Positions 52,194 to 63,100 of a stretch of DNA of 64,000 nt are shown here, in pieces. Under the pieces are notes generated by a model. The model searched no databases and was not told the DNA's origin. It saw only the letters and a program-made list of their open reading frames with translations. Location of the stretch: positions 1 through 64,000 of the forward strand of contig CAYZWU010000003.1 of assembly GCA_964482235.1 (NCBI GenBank), in the 5' to 3' direction. Source of the DNA: CAYZWU01 sp964482235 (lineage in GTDB: Bacteria; Planctomycetota; B15-G4; CAYZWU01). Positions within the stretch are counted from its first letter, which is position 1. The number at the start of each line of letters is the position of its first letter. The position numbers were made by a program, and so were the translations under genes.

Positions 52194-53351
52194 TCAGCGC
52201 TGGAAGATCGGGAGGTATCCGAAGGCGATCTGCAGCGTGAGCGTTGTCATGGCCGTGGCATAGACCCTTCCGTGCGTGTCGTTGGGAAAGGAGCCGTCCA
52301 CGCGCTGCTGCCTGCCGAGCTGCTCCACCAGCTTGGGATACCACCGGTCGAAGCGGCTGCGGTCCTTGTACTGGTAGTAGGCCTGGGCCGCGTAGAATCG
52401 GGCGTACTGGGGATACCGGTCCTTCCAGTCCGAGACGATGTTGAGCACAGGATCCTTCTTCAGCATGTAATCCATGGCCAGGTCGATGGCCGCGGAGTCG
52501 TACTCGCCAGAGGCGTTCAGCGTGGCCACCGCGGCGGCCGTCAGGGCATACGACGTCTCGTCGTGGTTCAGCATGTAGCGGAAGGAGCCGTCGCTCTTCT
52601 TCTGCGACTTCCGGACGTAGTTGACGGCACGGTCGATCACGTCCTTGTCCACATGGATGCCGGCGTTGCGCGCCGCCCGGAGCGCCTGGATGATGCAGAT
52701 CGTGATCGATCCCTCGTGGGCCGAGGTCTTCTCCGCCTTGTAATGCCAGCCGCCCACCTCGGACTGGATCTCCTCCACGAGATCGACGCTCTTTCGAAGC
52801 GCTTCCTCCAGCTTCTTCCTGTCAACGGATCGGTCGCGGATGCCGAACATGCCGTACGCCTCGGCCAGGGCCAGGATGGCAAAGCCCTGCCCGTGCATCT
52901 TCGACGTGGAATCCCTGTCATCCACGAACTGCCCCTTCTGGTTGCAGGCCTTGCAGAGGTACGAAAGGCCGTTGCGCAGCTCGATCCTGAACCGGCCTCG
53001 CTCCGGCGTGTTCCCGCCGGCCATGAAGGACAGACAGGCCAGGGCCGTCACGGCGATCGGAGCGCTCGATGCGCTCGAATCGGGCGCCAGGGCGAAGGAG
53101 CCGTCGCGGTTCTGCATTGAGGCGAGATAGCGACAGCCGCGGTCGACGATCGAGGCGGCTGACCGGAGAACATCCTCCTCCTTTTTCCCTTCCGCCGTTT
53201 TCTCCTCCTTCTGCTCGAGATCCTTCTCCATCGAATGAAGTTCCTGGGTCCCGGCGCGGATGCCGGCCAGCAGGAACAGGACAAGGAGGACGGCTGCCGT
53301 TCCCGCCAATCGACCCGTCTGATTCAACGCTGTCTTCAACAAAGGGATCAT
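52194..53351 (-). CDS. prenyltransferase/squalene-oxidase repeat (toroid) protein 1
   Basis: 385 residues from the ATG at 53351, which overlaps the stop of the upstream gene (ATGA). Signal anchor LAGTAAVLLVLFLLAGI near residue 20. The rest is an alpha/alpha toroid of the squalene-cyclase fold (GCRYLASMQNRDGSFAL, TALACLSFMAGG, GGWHYKAEK), without a DxDD cyclase motif. It ends in FGYLPIFQR, the same C terminus as the paralogue at 58969-60165. It is probably a binding or processing protein, not a terpene cyclase. It is the last gene of the operon. Confidence 0.85.
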   Translation of the reverse strand: MIPLLKTALNQTGRLAGTAAVLLVLFLLAGIRAGTQELHSMEKDLEQKEEKTAEGKKEEDVLRSAASIVDRGCRYLASMQNRDGSFALAPDSSASSAPIAVTALACLSFMAGGNTPERGRFRIELRNGLSYLCKACNQKGQFVDDRDSTSKMHGQGFAILALAEAYGMFGIRDRSVDRKKLEEALRKSVDLVEEIQSEVGGWHYKAEKTSAHEGSITICIIQALRAARNAGIHVDKDVIDRAVNYVRKSQKKSDGSFRYMLNHDETSYALTAAAVATLNASGEYDSAAIDLAMDYMLKKDPVLNIVSDWKDRYPQYARFYAAQAYYQYKDRSRFDRWYPKLVEQLGRQQRVDGSFPNDTHGRVYATAMTTLTLQIAFGYLPIFQR

Positions 53352-54010
53352 CGCTGCTTGTTGACCGTACGGTAATATTCCTCGAGCCACTTGCGGTACT
53401 TCTGGGGGAAATCCTCCACGTTGGAGTTCAGGATCTCCTCCTGAACCTTGGGGGGCAGCAGTCCCCACCGCCCCGAGGTGTCGCGGTGGTCGACGCGCTC
53501 GGGATCCTGCTCGGGCCTGCGGTTCTGTGCGTCTTCCTGCTTCGGCTTGTCGGCGTTCGGTTTGCCGTCCTTGGGTGTCTTCTCCTGCTCCTTGGCAGAG
53601 GGATTCTTCTTCAGGTCTGAATCCTGGGGGTTCTCCTCGCGAGGCTTCTGCTGCTCCTTGGGTTTGTTCTTCCGCCTGTCGGGCGACGAGGAACTCTGCG
53701 ACATCTGGTACTCGACGTTGCGGATCAGCTCATCGATATCCCGGATGATCTGGCGATGGTCCTGCCTCGTCTTTTCGAGGATCTTCTTGACCTCGTCCTT
53801 CCCTTCCTCTCCCCGGCCCGTTCGGGAGCTGCCGGCGGTGAAGAGGCTCTCGTCGACCTTCTTCATCGTCTCCTTGATCCGGTTGATGATCTCCTCGACC
53901 TTTGCCGCCCGGTCCTGATCCTGCGCCACGGCCCGGTCGATCGTTCCGAAACCGGCGACGATCAGAACGAGGAGCCATAGACGGACCACATTCCACTTCC
54001 TATCGCTCAT
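53348..54010 (-). CDS. small exported protein of unknown function
   Basis: 220 residues. Signal peptide (LWLLVLIVAGFGTIDRAVAQ), a short helical segment (about 35-100), a Lys/Pro/Glu-rich disordered middle (110-175), and a compact C terminus, GRWGLLPPKVQEEILN followed by PQKYRKWLEEYYR. That C-terminal motif looks like one found in planctomycete exported proteins near toroid/DUF4175 genes. Both ends overlap neighbours by 4 nt. Confidence 0.8.
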   Translation of the reverse strand: MSDRKWNVVRLWLLVLIVAGFGTIDRAVAQDQDRAAKVEEIINRIKETMKKVDESLFTAGSSRTGRGEEGKDEVKKILEKTRQDHRQIIRDIDELIRNVEYQMSQSSSSPDRRKNKPKEQQKPREENPQDSDLKKNPSAKEQEKTPKDGKPNADKPKQEDAQNRRPEQDPERVDHRDTSGRWGLLPPKVQEEILNSNVEDFPQKYRKWLEEYYRTVNKQR

Positions 54011-56580
54011 TTCTGCTCCTCTCCCTCCTTCTGTTCGCCCATGCCGACACGTCCGAGCATCTCCTCGAACAGCTCCCGCACGGCGGCGTGCTGGTGCCCC
54101 AGGCGGTCGAGCATCCGGCGCTGGACGGGACTGGCCCCCTCTTCGAGGACCTCTGGATTGAGGAGGATGAACTCCTCCAGACGCCTCAGCGCGCTCGCCT
54201 CCAGGGTCTTGATCATGATCAGCTCGGCAACGGATGGAATCAGCGACGGTTCGCTCGGATTGCTCTGATCCCCCTTCTTGGTGGGCGCCTCCATGCGGCG
54301 CTTGATTTCCTCCTTCATCGAGACGATCAGATCATCGAAGCGCTGGCTGATGTCGTCCTGGACGGCGCGCATCAGCTCGCCCGTGTCGCCGCGCTGGAGC
54401 GCATCGACCACCTCGTCGAGATCGTCGCGGTTATGCTCCAGGATGAAGGTGAAGACGGTGGATCCGTCTTCCTCGATCTTCTTCTTCACCTCCTCCGTCC
54501 GCTCGCGAACGGTCTTTTCCCTCTCGGCCAGCTGGGACAGCTTTCGCTTCTGGGAGCGCCTCAGGCGCGTCCCCTCGCGCTCCTGATCGAAGGACTCGGT
54601 CTCCGCGTTGACCGCGTCCTGCTCCTCCTTCAGCGACTCGAGTTCCTGCTCGACGCGGAACAGGACTTCCCTCTGCCGAAGCTCCTGGTACTTCTCCTTC
54701 TCCAGCTTCATGTCCTGAAGAGCCTTTTCCAGGTACTTCTGCGCGTCCTCCTGATCCTGGGCCGCCTGATCGCCCTCCTCGTTCGAGAGCTCGCTCGAGG
54801 CCTCCCACATGTTCTCCGCAGCCTTGGAAAGGTGGCTCAGCGGCCTCTTGTCGGGATATTCGCGAAGGCGGCGCATCAGGTCGTGCGTCTCCTCCTCCAG
54901 CTTTTTCTGCCGCTCGGCCAGGTCCTTGAATTTCTCGGCCGTCTCCTGCTCGCCCGCCTGGCCGCCGTCCTGACCGGAAGAGGCTTCCTGCTCCTTCTGC
55001 TCGAGAGCCTCGATCAGGTCTTCGAGCTTCTGCTCGGCCTGCTCCTGGCTCTGCTGCGCTTCGCCGGTCTTGCCGCTTCCCAGGCTGTTCCTGGCTCCCC
55101 GCATGGAGGCGCCAGCCTCCTGCGCCATCGACTCCTCGTCATCGTACTTTCCCTCGTCGTCGGACAGGCGTTCCGCGGTGGCCAGCATCTCGGCCGTCTC
55201 GGCTGCCTCCTGGGCCAGGTTGTCCTGTTCGTTCCGCAGCTTCGCCGCCTCCGCCTTCCGCCCTCCCGCTTCCTTTCCCCAGGCTTCCCTGAGCGCCTCG
55301 GCCGCTTCCCTCAGCTTCGAGGCCGCCTCCTCCGCCTTGCCCGCTGCGGCGGCATCGGAGCCGCCCCGGAGCTCCTCGGCGGCAAGAGCGGCTTTCTCTC
55401 CCGCCTGTGCCGTCGCCTGCTGCGCCAGTTCCTCGGCCTCTCCCGGTTCCAGCGCCTTCAGGCTCTCCTCCACCGCCTTGATCTCATCGAAAATCGACTC
55501 CTGCTGCGGAGCCAGCGAGGCGTTGCCGCCCTTGCCGAGTTGCTCTTCAGTAGCCTGCATCAGAGCCGCAATTTCGGCGCTCTTCCTCGCCGCCTCGGCC
55601 AGGCTGCCCGATTCGAGCGCTTTTTCCGCCTCGGCGACCTGCTTCTCCAGGTTGCGGGAGACCTCGGACAGGTCGCCGTCGCCCTTCTTCGAGATCTCGT
55701 CCAGGGCGTTGCGCGCCGCCCGGCCCGCCGCGATCTGACGCCTGAGGAAATCGTTCTTCCCTGTGGCCGAAGGGCTGCCATCGTCCTGCTCGGCTTCCCG
55801 CTCCAGGCGTTCGGCCAGAGCCTCCTGCTCCCTCACGGCCTCGGAGAAGCCGCGCATCCCTTCACCCACGCGCTGCTCCAGTGAGCCGCGCACCGAGGCG
55901 GCCAGGTCGCTTTCCTTCTCGGCCAGGGTGTCCAGGCGGTCCGCCGCCTCGAGAAGGCGGTCCGCGCTCTGCGTCTCCTGCGAGAGGGCGGCGGTCCGCT
56001 CCTGCACCTGCTTCTGCGTCCGTGCCATGGCGCGGGCCTTGTCGAGGGCCTGCTGCAGGAGCTCCTTCTCGGTGTGAATCAGCTCCAGCGTCTCGTCGAG
56101 AAGCTTCTCCTGCTCGTGCGCCAGGCGGCTGGCCGTGTTGATCCCCTCCTGCAGGGTCGCGAGGACATCCTGAAGGCGCTCCAGATCGTTCCTGTCCTGC
56201 AGGATGGCGAAGATGTCTTCCAGGTCGCGGCTCACGGCGGCCTGCTTCTCCACTACCTGGAGTCTCGAGGTGCCGAGAAGCTGCTCGAGTTCCTCGATCC
56301 TCTTGAAGATGTCTCGCTTCAGGATCTCATCCCTGGCTTCCCGGATCAGGTCCGCGTTGCGCTGGCGGCCCTCGGCCTCGTACTTCTTCGACAGGCGGTC
56401 CATCATCTCCTCGATGCGCTGGAGCCGCAGCCGGATCATGCGCTGGTCGCGGACCAGCTTGTCGAGGTCCTTGGACGTGCCGCCATCCCGATCGGATCCG
56501 TTCTCCTGAGCCGCCGCGACGAGGGGCAGGAAGATAAGCGTCACAAAAGCCAGGAACAACATTTTGCCTCGCCCATTCAT
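54007..56580 (-). CDS. large exported coiled-coil protein
   Basis: 857 residues from the ATG at 56580, chosen because AAGGAG sits 7 nt before it and only 1 nt before the alternative ATG at 56586. Signal peptide MLFLAFVTLIFLPLVAAAQ, then heptad-rich coiled coil over most of the length, rich in Glu, Ala, Gln and Arg. The C terminus (IPSVAELIMIKTLEASAL) resembles a conserved end of planctomycete proteins encoded next to DUF4175-like genes. No catalytic motif is visible. Its stop overlaps the next start (ATGA). Confidence 0.82.
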   Translation of the reverse strand: MNGRGKMLFLAFVTLIFLPLVAAAQENGSDRDGGTSKDLDKLVRDQRMIRLRLQRIEEMMDRLSKKYEAEGRQRNADLIREARDEILKRDIFKRIEELEQLLGTSRLQVVEKQAAVSRDLEDIFAILQDRNDLERLQDVLATLQEGINTASRLAHEQEKLLDETLELIHTEKELLQQALDKARAMARTQKQVQERTAALSQETQSADRLLEAADRLDTLAEKESDLAASVRGSLEQRVGEGMRGFSEAVREQEALAERLEREAEQDDGSPSATGKNDFLRRQIAAGRAARNALDEISKKGDGDLSEVSRNLEKQVAEAEKALESGSLAEAARKSAEIAALMQATEEQLGKGGNASLAPQQESIFDEIKAVEESLKALEPGEAEELAQQATAQAGEKAALAAEELRGGSDAAAAGKAEEAASKLREAAEALREAWGKEAGGRKAEAAKLRNEQDNLAQEAAETAEMLATAERLSDDEGKYDDEESMAQEAGASMRGARNSLGSGKTGEAQQSQEQAEQKLEDLIEALEQKEQEASSGQDGGQAGEQETAEKFKDLAERQKKLEEETHDLMRRLREYPDKRPLSHLSKAAENMWEASSELSNEEGDQAAQDQEDAQKYLEKALQDMKLEKEKYQELRQREVLFRVEQELESLKEEQDAVNAETESFDQEREGTRLRRSQKRKLSQLAEREKTVRERTEEVKKKIEEDGSTVFTFILEHNRDDLDEVVDALQRGDTGELMRAVQDDISQRFDDLIVSMKEEIKRRMEAPTKKGDQSNPSEPSLIPSVAELIMIKTLEASALRRLEEFILLNPEVLEEGASPVQRRMLDRLGHQHAAVRELFEEMLGRVGMGEQKEGEEQK

Positions 56581-56614
56581 CTTCATTCTCCTTCGAACAT
56601 CGGCACGTTGGCTC

Positions 56615-58972
56615 TCACTGCCTGAACTTCTCGCGGGTTCTCGAATTGAGGCGGTCCTGATCGTCGACCAGATCTCTCCACATCTGGAGCAGCTCCTGGA
56701 AGTCCTCCCATTCCGCCATCTTCTCCAGGAGGAGATCGAGGCTCTTCATGATCCGGTTCTGCAGATCGACGGCCTCGCGCAGGCGCTTCCTTCTCTCGCC
56801 GCCGTCCTGGGAGATCACCGTCCCGGCCAGGCTGTCCACCGCGGCGGGCGACAGGTCGCTCGACACGGAAAACGCCAGATCCATCATGGCGAGGAGACGC
56901 GGCATGACCTCCATCTCGCCGTGATCGCCATTGGCTGCGGGATCGACCAGCTCCCGGTAGAGAGCCGGATTGAACGACTCGGCGGGCGGCGCGGACTCCC
57001 AGACGGCAAGCGCCCTGCGAAGAAGGGTCTCGGCGCCCGATGTCCCGTCGATCCGGTTGAAGAGATACTCGTCGAAAATGGCCGCGAACTCGCGGGAAGC
57101 CTTGACATATTCCGACGTCATCTGGTTCTGACCCATCTGGAGAGAGACGAAGGCGCGCTCCCGCACCTCGGCGCCTTCATCCAGATCGGACAGCAGGGCT
57201 TGAACCTGGGTCCGCTTCTCCTCCTGCTGGGCGGCCAGGATCTTGATCTTCTCGCGAAGCCGGATCTGCCGCTCCGTGAGCAGTCGAATCTTCTCGCCGG
57301 CGGTGACGACCTCGATCACGCGGCTCCCCGTCTCCACGTGACCATCCTCTCCCTCGGGGCGCGTATCCTCGGCGTACAAGGCATAGAGCAAGGAGTCGCT
57401 CGCCACGAGACCGCGGCGTCCGCCGGCAACGGCGAAATCCCTGTCCGCGAGGTCGAGGAAGTGCCGGACCACGAGACGCCGCGAGCCGAGGGGGCCGTCT
57501 GCTTCCTCCTCGCTGAAGTCGTAACGCTCCTCCTCCTTCAAGCCGGCCAGCTTGGCGTGGAAGCCGATGCGGGCCACACCGTAGTCGTCCTCGGCCACGA
57601 CGACGATGGGGATCACGGCCTCGGGCGTCACGTCGCGCTGCTTCCGCTGGGGATAGAACAGCTTGATGCGCGGCTTCTGATCGCTCTTGCAGATGATGGG
57701 ATGCATGGGGAGATCGAGCGTCTTGAAGCCGTCGTTGTTGAGAAGCTCGATCCGGTACTTGCCGGAGCTGGTGATTATCAAGGAATGGGACAGGACAAGA
57801 CCGTTGTCATTCCGCGGCACGAGCTCGGTCACGCTCTCTCCCGCGGCGGTGATCACGCGGATCTCCGCTCTGGCAACGGGCCGCGTCAAGGCGGCCTCGA
57901 TGGTGACAGCCGTTCCGTCAGGCGCCTCGATCTCGGCCGAGTCCCGCGTTTCGTCGTCGAGCCGCAGATATTCGGGATAACGATAGGTAATCCGCGTGGA
58001 GCGGATGTCGGGCAGCGGCGACAGGGAGACTTCCACCTCCCGTCCCGAACCCGAATCGTCCCCGCCTTTCACCCTCAGGGTCATCGGCTCCCGGATATCG
58101 CGCACGCGAAACTTGTAGTCCTTCTCGCCGCGTCGGACGGCCAGCGACCTGTACGATCGCCCGTCCTGGGGATCGTGGATCACCTCGACCTCGCCGGGAT
58201 CGCGGCCTTCGACCTCGATGCGCAGGGGCAGCGTGCCTCCCTCGGCCACCACGACCTGCTGCACCCCACGAGGATCCTCCTCTCCCTTGATCCGGAACTG
58301 GGCTCCGATGCTCCCCGTGAAGGAGGAGCCTTCCTGGGAGAGGACGTCGCTTTCCAGGTGGACGAGAAGCGTGGTCTTTCGCGGCCACTCGCTGCCCCCC
58401 CCCACCAGGCGCGAGAGACCGACGGCTGCCAGTCCCGGCTGCCAGGCGCAGAAGACGAAGAGAAGGGCGATCACCATCACGGCGCCGATTCCCGTTCGCC
58501 TCATTCTCCTGGTATTGAAGAGGCGCTCCCATGACGTTGCCTCCGCGGCACGCCGCGCCTCCTCGAGGGTGGCTTCCATCAGCGCGGGCGACCGGTTCGC
58601 CAGCTGATCCTCCTCCAGGCCGGAGAGCTGGATCGCCGAGATCAGCCGTCCATCCAGATCGGGATTGTGGCTCTCCACCTTGAGAGCCATGTCCTCCATC
58701 GATATCGTCCGGGTGAGGGGGTAGACGAGAAGCTTCCAGAACGAGTAGAAAAGGTAGCAGAAGGCCAGGGCGGCCAGGACGATGCGGACCGGCGAGGGCA
58801 GGACGAGCGAGAAATCGAGGGCGAAGAGCAGAACGATCAGGAGAGGCAGACGGAGAAGAAGATGGACGACGCCGTTGAGCGTGTAGAGATTCTTCAGCCG
58901 GCGCAGGGCGTTCTCCAGTCTCCTCTCCAGCTCTTGACCGATCCCTTTGGTTTTCAAAAGATTTCTCCTCAC
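56615..58972 (-). CDS. DUF4175-like membrane protein
   Basis: 785 residues from GTG. Two or three N-terminal membrane segments (LLLRLPLLIVLLFALDF and LVLPSPVRIVLAALAFCYLFY, about 38-80), an extended HNPDLDGRLISAIQL segment, another membrane helix (AVMVIALLFVFCAW, about 165), then a beta-rich extracytoplasmic region and a helical C-terminal part. This is the layout of DUF4175-type proteins. The start overlaps the upstream toroid gene's stop (GTGA). It precedes the coiled-coil gene, the usual partner. Confidence 0.75.
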   Translation of the reverse strand: MRRNLLKTKGIGQELERRLENALRRLKNLYTLNGVVHLLLRLPLLIVLLFALDFSLVLPSPVRIVLAALAFCYLFYSFWKLLVYPLTRTISMEDMALKVESHNPDLDGRLISAIQLSGLEEDQLANRSPALMEATLEEARRAAEATSWERLFNTRRMRRTGIGAVMVIALLFVFCAWQPGLAAVGLSRLVGGGSEWPRKTTLLVHLESDVLSQEGSSFTGSIGAQFRIKGEEDPRGVQQVVVAEGGTLPLRIEVEGRDPGEVEVIHDPQDGRSYRSLAVRRGEKDYKFRVRDIREPMTLRVKGGDDSGSGREVEVSLSPLPDIRSTRITYRYPEYLRLDDETRDSAEIEAPDGTAVTIEAALTRPVARAEIRVITAAGESVTELVPRNDNGLVLSHSLIITSSGKYRIELLNNDGFKTLDLPMHPIICKSDQKPRIKLFYPQRKQRDVTPEAVIPIVVVAEDDYGVARIGFHAKLAGLKEEERYDFSEEEADGPLGSRRLVVRHFLDLADRDFAVAGGRRGLVASDSLLYALYAEDTRPEGEDGHVETGSRVIEVVTAGEKIRLLTERQIRLREKIKILAAQQEEKRTQVQALLSDLDEGAEVRERAFVSLQMGQNQMTSEYVKASREFAAIFDEYLFNRIDGTSGAETLLRRALAVWESAPPAESFNPALYRELVDPAANGDHGEMEVMPRLLAMMDLAFSVSSDLSPAAVDSLAGTVISQDGGERRKRLREAVDLQNRIMKSLDLLLEKMAEWEDFQELLQMWRDLVDDQDRLNSRTREKFRQ

Positions 58973-60165
58973 CTCTGAAAGATCGGCAGGTAGCCCATGG
59001 GCAGCTGCAGGATGATCACGGCCACCGAGGTGGCGAAGTGCTCGCCAGGCCCGATCTGGTTATCCCAGTGGCCGTCGGAGCGCTGATCCTTCAGCAGCTC
59101 CTTGGTGATGGCTTTATAATACCATTTCCAGTAGTGGCCGCCTGCAGTGTACATCGCCTGAACCGCATAGTAGTTGCCGTACCAGAAGAAGTAGTGCCCC
59201 CTGTAATCGTCGAGCACGGTGTGAAAGTTGTCCTTCAGGTACTCGAGACTGTACCGCAGATCCTTGTCCGAGTACTCTCCCGCGTTGAAGAGCGACGTGA
59301 CGCCGGCCGCGGTGAGGGAGAAGGACGACCGCATCCCGCTCACCGAACCGTCCTGGTAGATCTGGTAGTAGAACCCGCCGCGATCGACTTTGTAGTAGTT
59401 TTCCCTGGGGTAATAGTAGCGGTTCCCCCTCCCCCGGCCGCTCTTGATGTACGACTGGCGCACGTAATGGACCGCCCTGTCGATCGTCGACTTCGGGACC
59501 TTGATCCCGATGTTCCGCGCGGCGCGGAGAGCCATGAGCTGGCAGACGGTGACCGACATGTCCGACTCGGGCGCGAAGGGCTTGTACCGCCACGACCCCA
59601 CCCTGTTCTGGCACTTCACGATCAGCGTCACGGCCTCCTGGAGCTTCCGCCCCACGTCTGAACGGTGCGTCATGCCGTAGACCTCGGCCAGGAAGAGGGT
59701 GGCGAATGCGTGGCTGTACATCCGCGTCCCGTGGGCCGTGACGTAGCCCTCGTCGTTGACGCAGGACAGCACGAAATCGAGACAGCGAGAGACGCTCTTT
59801 CCGAAGCGTCCCCGGCCGGGCAGGTGCCCGCCGGAGAGAAAGGCGATCCCGGCAAGGGACGTGACTCCCACGTGGGGGCGGCTGTGCCGCTCCACCTCGT
59901 AATCCTGGTTCAGCTTGAATCCGATATCGCCGTCCCACGAGCCGTCGGGGTTCTGGTGCGCGGCGAGATACTCGAGACCCCTCTCGGCCGCCTTGAAGAT
60001 CGGGTCCTCGGCCCACGAGTCGCTCCGCTCCGAACGGGATCCGTCGTCCTCCTTGCCGGGTTCCGATGCCGCGGAAACGAGGCACAGGAGCGCAAGGACG
60101 AGAGCGGCTCTCATCACCGTTCTCTTCCTGCTCCCTGTTGCCGCATTACGGAAAAATCGACTCAT
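58969..60165 (-). CDS. prenyltransferase/squalene-oxidase repeat (toroid) protein 2
   Basis: 398 residues. Signal peptide (MRAALVLALLCLVSAAS), then toroid repeats (GLEYLAAHQNPDGSWDGDI, SLAGIAFLSGGHLPG, VGSWRYKPFAP, SLTAAGVTSLFNAGEY) and the terminal GYLPIFQR. It includes a Tyr/Arg-rich insertion (RGRGNRYYYPRENYYK, about 245-270) missing from the paralogue at 52194. It starts one base into the upstream gene's stop codon (TAATG). Confidence 0.86.
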   Translation of the reverse strand: MSRFFRNAATGSRKRTVMRAALVLALLCLVSAASEPGKEDDGSRSERSDSWAEDPIFKAAERGLEYLAAHQNPDGSWDGDIGFKLNQDYEVERHSRPHVGVTSLAGIAFLSGGHLPGRGRFGKSVSRCLDFVLSCVNDEGYVTAHGTRMYSHAFATLFLAEVYGMTHRSDVGRKLQEAVTLIVKCQNRVGSWRYKPFAPESDMSVTVCQLMALRAARNIGIKVPKSTIDRAVHYVRQSYIKSGRGRGNRYYYPRENYYKVDRGGFYYQIYQDGSVSGMRSSFSLTAAGVTSLFNAGEYSDKDLRYSLEYLKDNFHTVLDDYRGHYFFWYGNYYAVQAMYTAGGHYWKWYYKAITKELLKDQRSDGHWDNQIGPGEHFATSVAVIILQLPMGYLPIFQR

Positions 60166-63100
60166 TACTCACCTCTGATGCAAATGAGACGGGTGCCTGA
60201 AGTAACAAGGACCGCGTTCGTTCTCAGCCTCGCCTCCACTCTGTCCCTCGAACGCAGCCGGTGCCTGGAGACTCCCTTGCCCGACCTCCGGATGTCTTTC
60301 TGGAACACGACCTTGCCTGTGGCGCCGTCGAGAAGGAATACCCTTCCGAAAAGGGCGGTCGGACCGCTGATCGACGGTAGGAACTCCGCCACGACGATCA
60401 AACCGTCGGCCGCATAGATCCCTTCCTTGAGCGAGGGGCTCCGGCCTTTTCCTTCTCCATCCATGTCGAGAAGGACGTTCCTGAAGGCCAGGTCTCCCGT
60501 TTCGAGCTCCACGGAGGACACGGGCAGCCTGTGCGTGAAACGCCTGGGCCGGAGGAAGATCCAGTCGCCGGCCAGGACCGTGCCGCCCGAGAAGAAATAG
60601 TGCGTGGCCGAGAGGGTGGTGACGCCGTTGATTCCTCCCGTCAGGAGATCGATGTTCAGCACACGCTTGTCGAGACGCCTTGACCGGACACGCGAACCAT
60701 CGGCATCCCAGCCGCCGTCGGCATCCACGACAGCCACCAGGGACGTGGATGCGAGGAGGACATTGCCGGGATTCTCCCCCAGCAGAACCGTCCAGACCAC
60801 CTGCCCTGTTTCGGGATCGATCACGGCAAGGGACCGCTCGCCCTTCTTCTCGCCCCACGCCTCCCTCTCGAGCCTCAGGACGATGTGCCCCGGCGGCGAC
60901 GTGAAGGGCATCGCCCCGGCCACGTCGCAGTCGAGAAAGGTACGGCAGACCTCGCGCCCGGTGAGCGGATCGATGATCAGCAGATGGGTGTCGTGGACGA
61001 GGAGGGCAAAGGTCTCGTTCGTCGGCACGACCTCGAGAGTGGGGCACTCCTCGACTCTCCTGGTCCAGAGGGTGCTGCCCGTCACCGGATTGATGCACTC
61101 GACCTTGACGACGCCGTCCCTGTCGGTCAGCGAGACGACCAGGATCAGCCCTGATCCGAAATCGCTGGTGTACCAGCCCTCGAACTGCCGTTTCCAGATG
61201 CGCTCTCCCGTGGTCGCATTCAGACCGAGCACGACCTCGTCGTAGCAGACGGCCGCCATATCCCCGGTGCAGAACACGGAGAGCGGCTCGCCCAGCTCCC
61301 TCCTGTCGGGAATGATGTTCCAGACCACCTGCCCGGTATCGTAATCGAAGAGGATGAGACGCTCCGGCTCATTGGTGTAGAGGAGGACCTTGTCGTTCTG
61401 GAACGAGCTCGAGGCGGCGCCCTCCAGATCCACGATCTTCACGTAAGGCGCCTTGAAGTCCCACTCCCTCGACTTTATCTCGCCCCGTGGAAGAGCGGCG
61501 GCAGGCAGGGACGGAGCGGGCGGCGATTCGCCCATCCGCTCGGGAATCAGGCTGCCGTAGGTGCGGTCGCTTTCCCAGAGGGAGACGACGGCGGCATGCT
61601 TCCGGCGCAGCCTCTCGTAGAAGCTCCGCGCCAGGTCGGGATTGTTCTCCACCTCGGCGGCTCGGCCCAGGAGGAACAGCGCGTGGGGCTCGAGGGTGGC
61701 GTCCCCTCCATCGCCGAGCAGGGAGCAGAGCGCGCCGTAGGCATCGGCGGCATCCCAGTCGCTGATCAGGATCCTGGCCCGCTCCAGAACGGCGCGGGCC
61801 GCCACGCTGGAGTTGGGATACCGGCGTGCCACGCTGCCGAGAAGCTCGGCGCTGCCGGCAGAGAGGGCCTCGTCGAACTCGGCTCTCGCCCTGGCCTCGA
61901 ACCTCCTGTACACGGCCCGTCCCTCTTTCTCGACGATCCGGGCGATCGACTTCCGGGCCCACTCGCTCGCCGGCTCCCTGGCGTCGCCGAGGAGGTACCA
62001 CTCCTGCGGATGGTTGTCGAGAAGATCGTGCAGGGCGGAGATCACCTTGTCGGGACGTCCCGTGTCGCGGGCCAGCCTGTGCCGGATCAAGGCGGCGAAG
62101 TAGCCCACGCGAGCCGGTCCGGCGCCGCAGAGCCCCTCGAAATCGTACACCATCTGTCCGCACCGCCTGTCGAGCGAGTCGGCGATCTCGGCCAGTCTAT
62201 TCTCATCGCCCTCCTTGCCGCTGGAAAGAGCGAGATGAATCTTCACGAGCTGCACGGACGCCTTGATGAACGCGGTATCGTCCGGTGCATACTTCTTCGC
62301 GGCACGAAACGCCTTGGCGGCCTCGCGCCTGAGGCCCACATCGAGAGATCTGGTCCCGTTGGAGAAGTGGACGTTGAACAGCCCGGAGCGCACCCTGTAG
62401 AGATCGGCGCTGTCCCGGCCGTCTCCCTTCTCGAGCGCCTTCTGGTAATACCGGGCCGCCGCGTCGTAATCGCCCTCGATCTTGTAGATGTCGCCCACGA
62501 AGGCGAGATCCTCGAAGGTCCCCTCGTTCTGCTGGAGCAGGAACAGGAGGTGCTCGAGAAGCCGGCGCGAGTCGAAGCTCACCTGGATCGCATCGTCAGT
62601 CACGCCGACGGCCACCTCGCCCATGAAGAAGAGATTCCTGAAGCAGTCGAGGATCTCGGCCGTCTGGATCTCCTCAATGATCTTGCCCGTGGCCAGATCG
62701 ACGGCCACGATCAGGTCGCTCAGGTTGACGTAGAGCTTGTCCTCGGTCATGGCGCCGCGGCCGATGCAGCTGCTCGCATCGGCCAGGGCGGGCGTGCTCC
62801 AGAGCTTGGCACCTGACGTAAGCGAAAGGGCCACGGCGCCGCCCTGCCCTGAGACGATGACCTTGTCCCCCCGGATCCCGGCCAGCCTCCGGTAGCCGGT
62901 GCGCCAGATCCTCTCGCGGGGAACCCGCCAGAGGATCTTGCCCGTGTGCCGGTTGAAGGCGACGATGCTGCTCGAATCGAGAGGCGTGGTGACCAGCACG
63001 TCCTTCGAGACGAGGGGCGGCGTGTTGGCCCAGAAGACGGGACGGGGCCGGGGCTCGGTGTAGTGACCGGCCTGGGGAATCGGCATCGATTCGTACTCCG

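Noticed and set aside
52194..60165. Toroid proteins as squalene or hopanoid cyclases
   Set aside because: They are half the length of the cyclases, have export signals and lack the DxDD motif.
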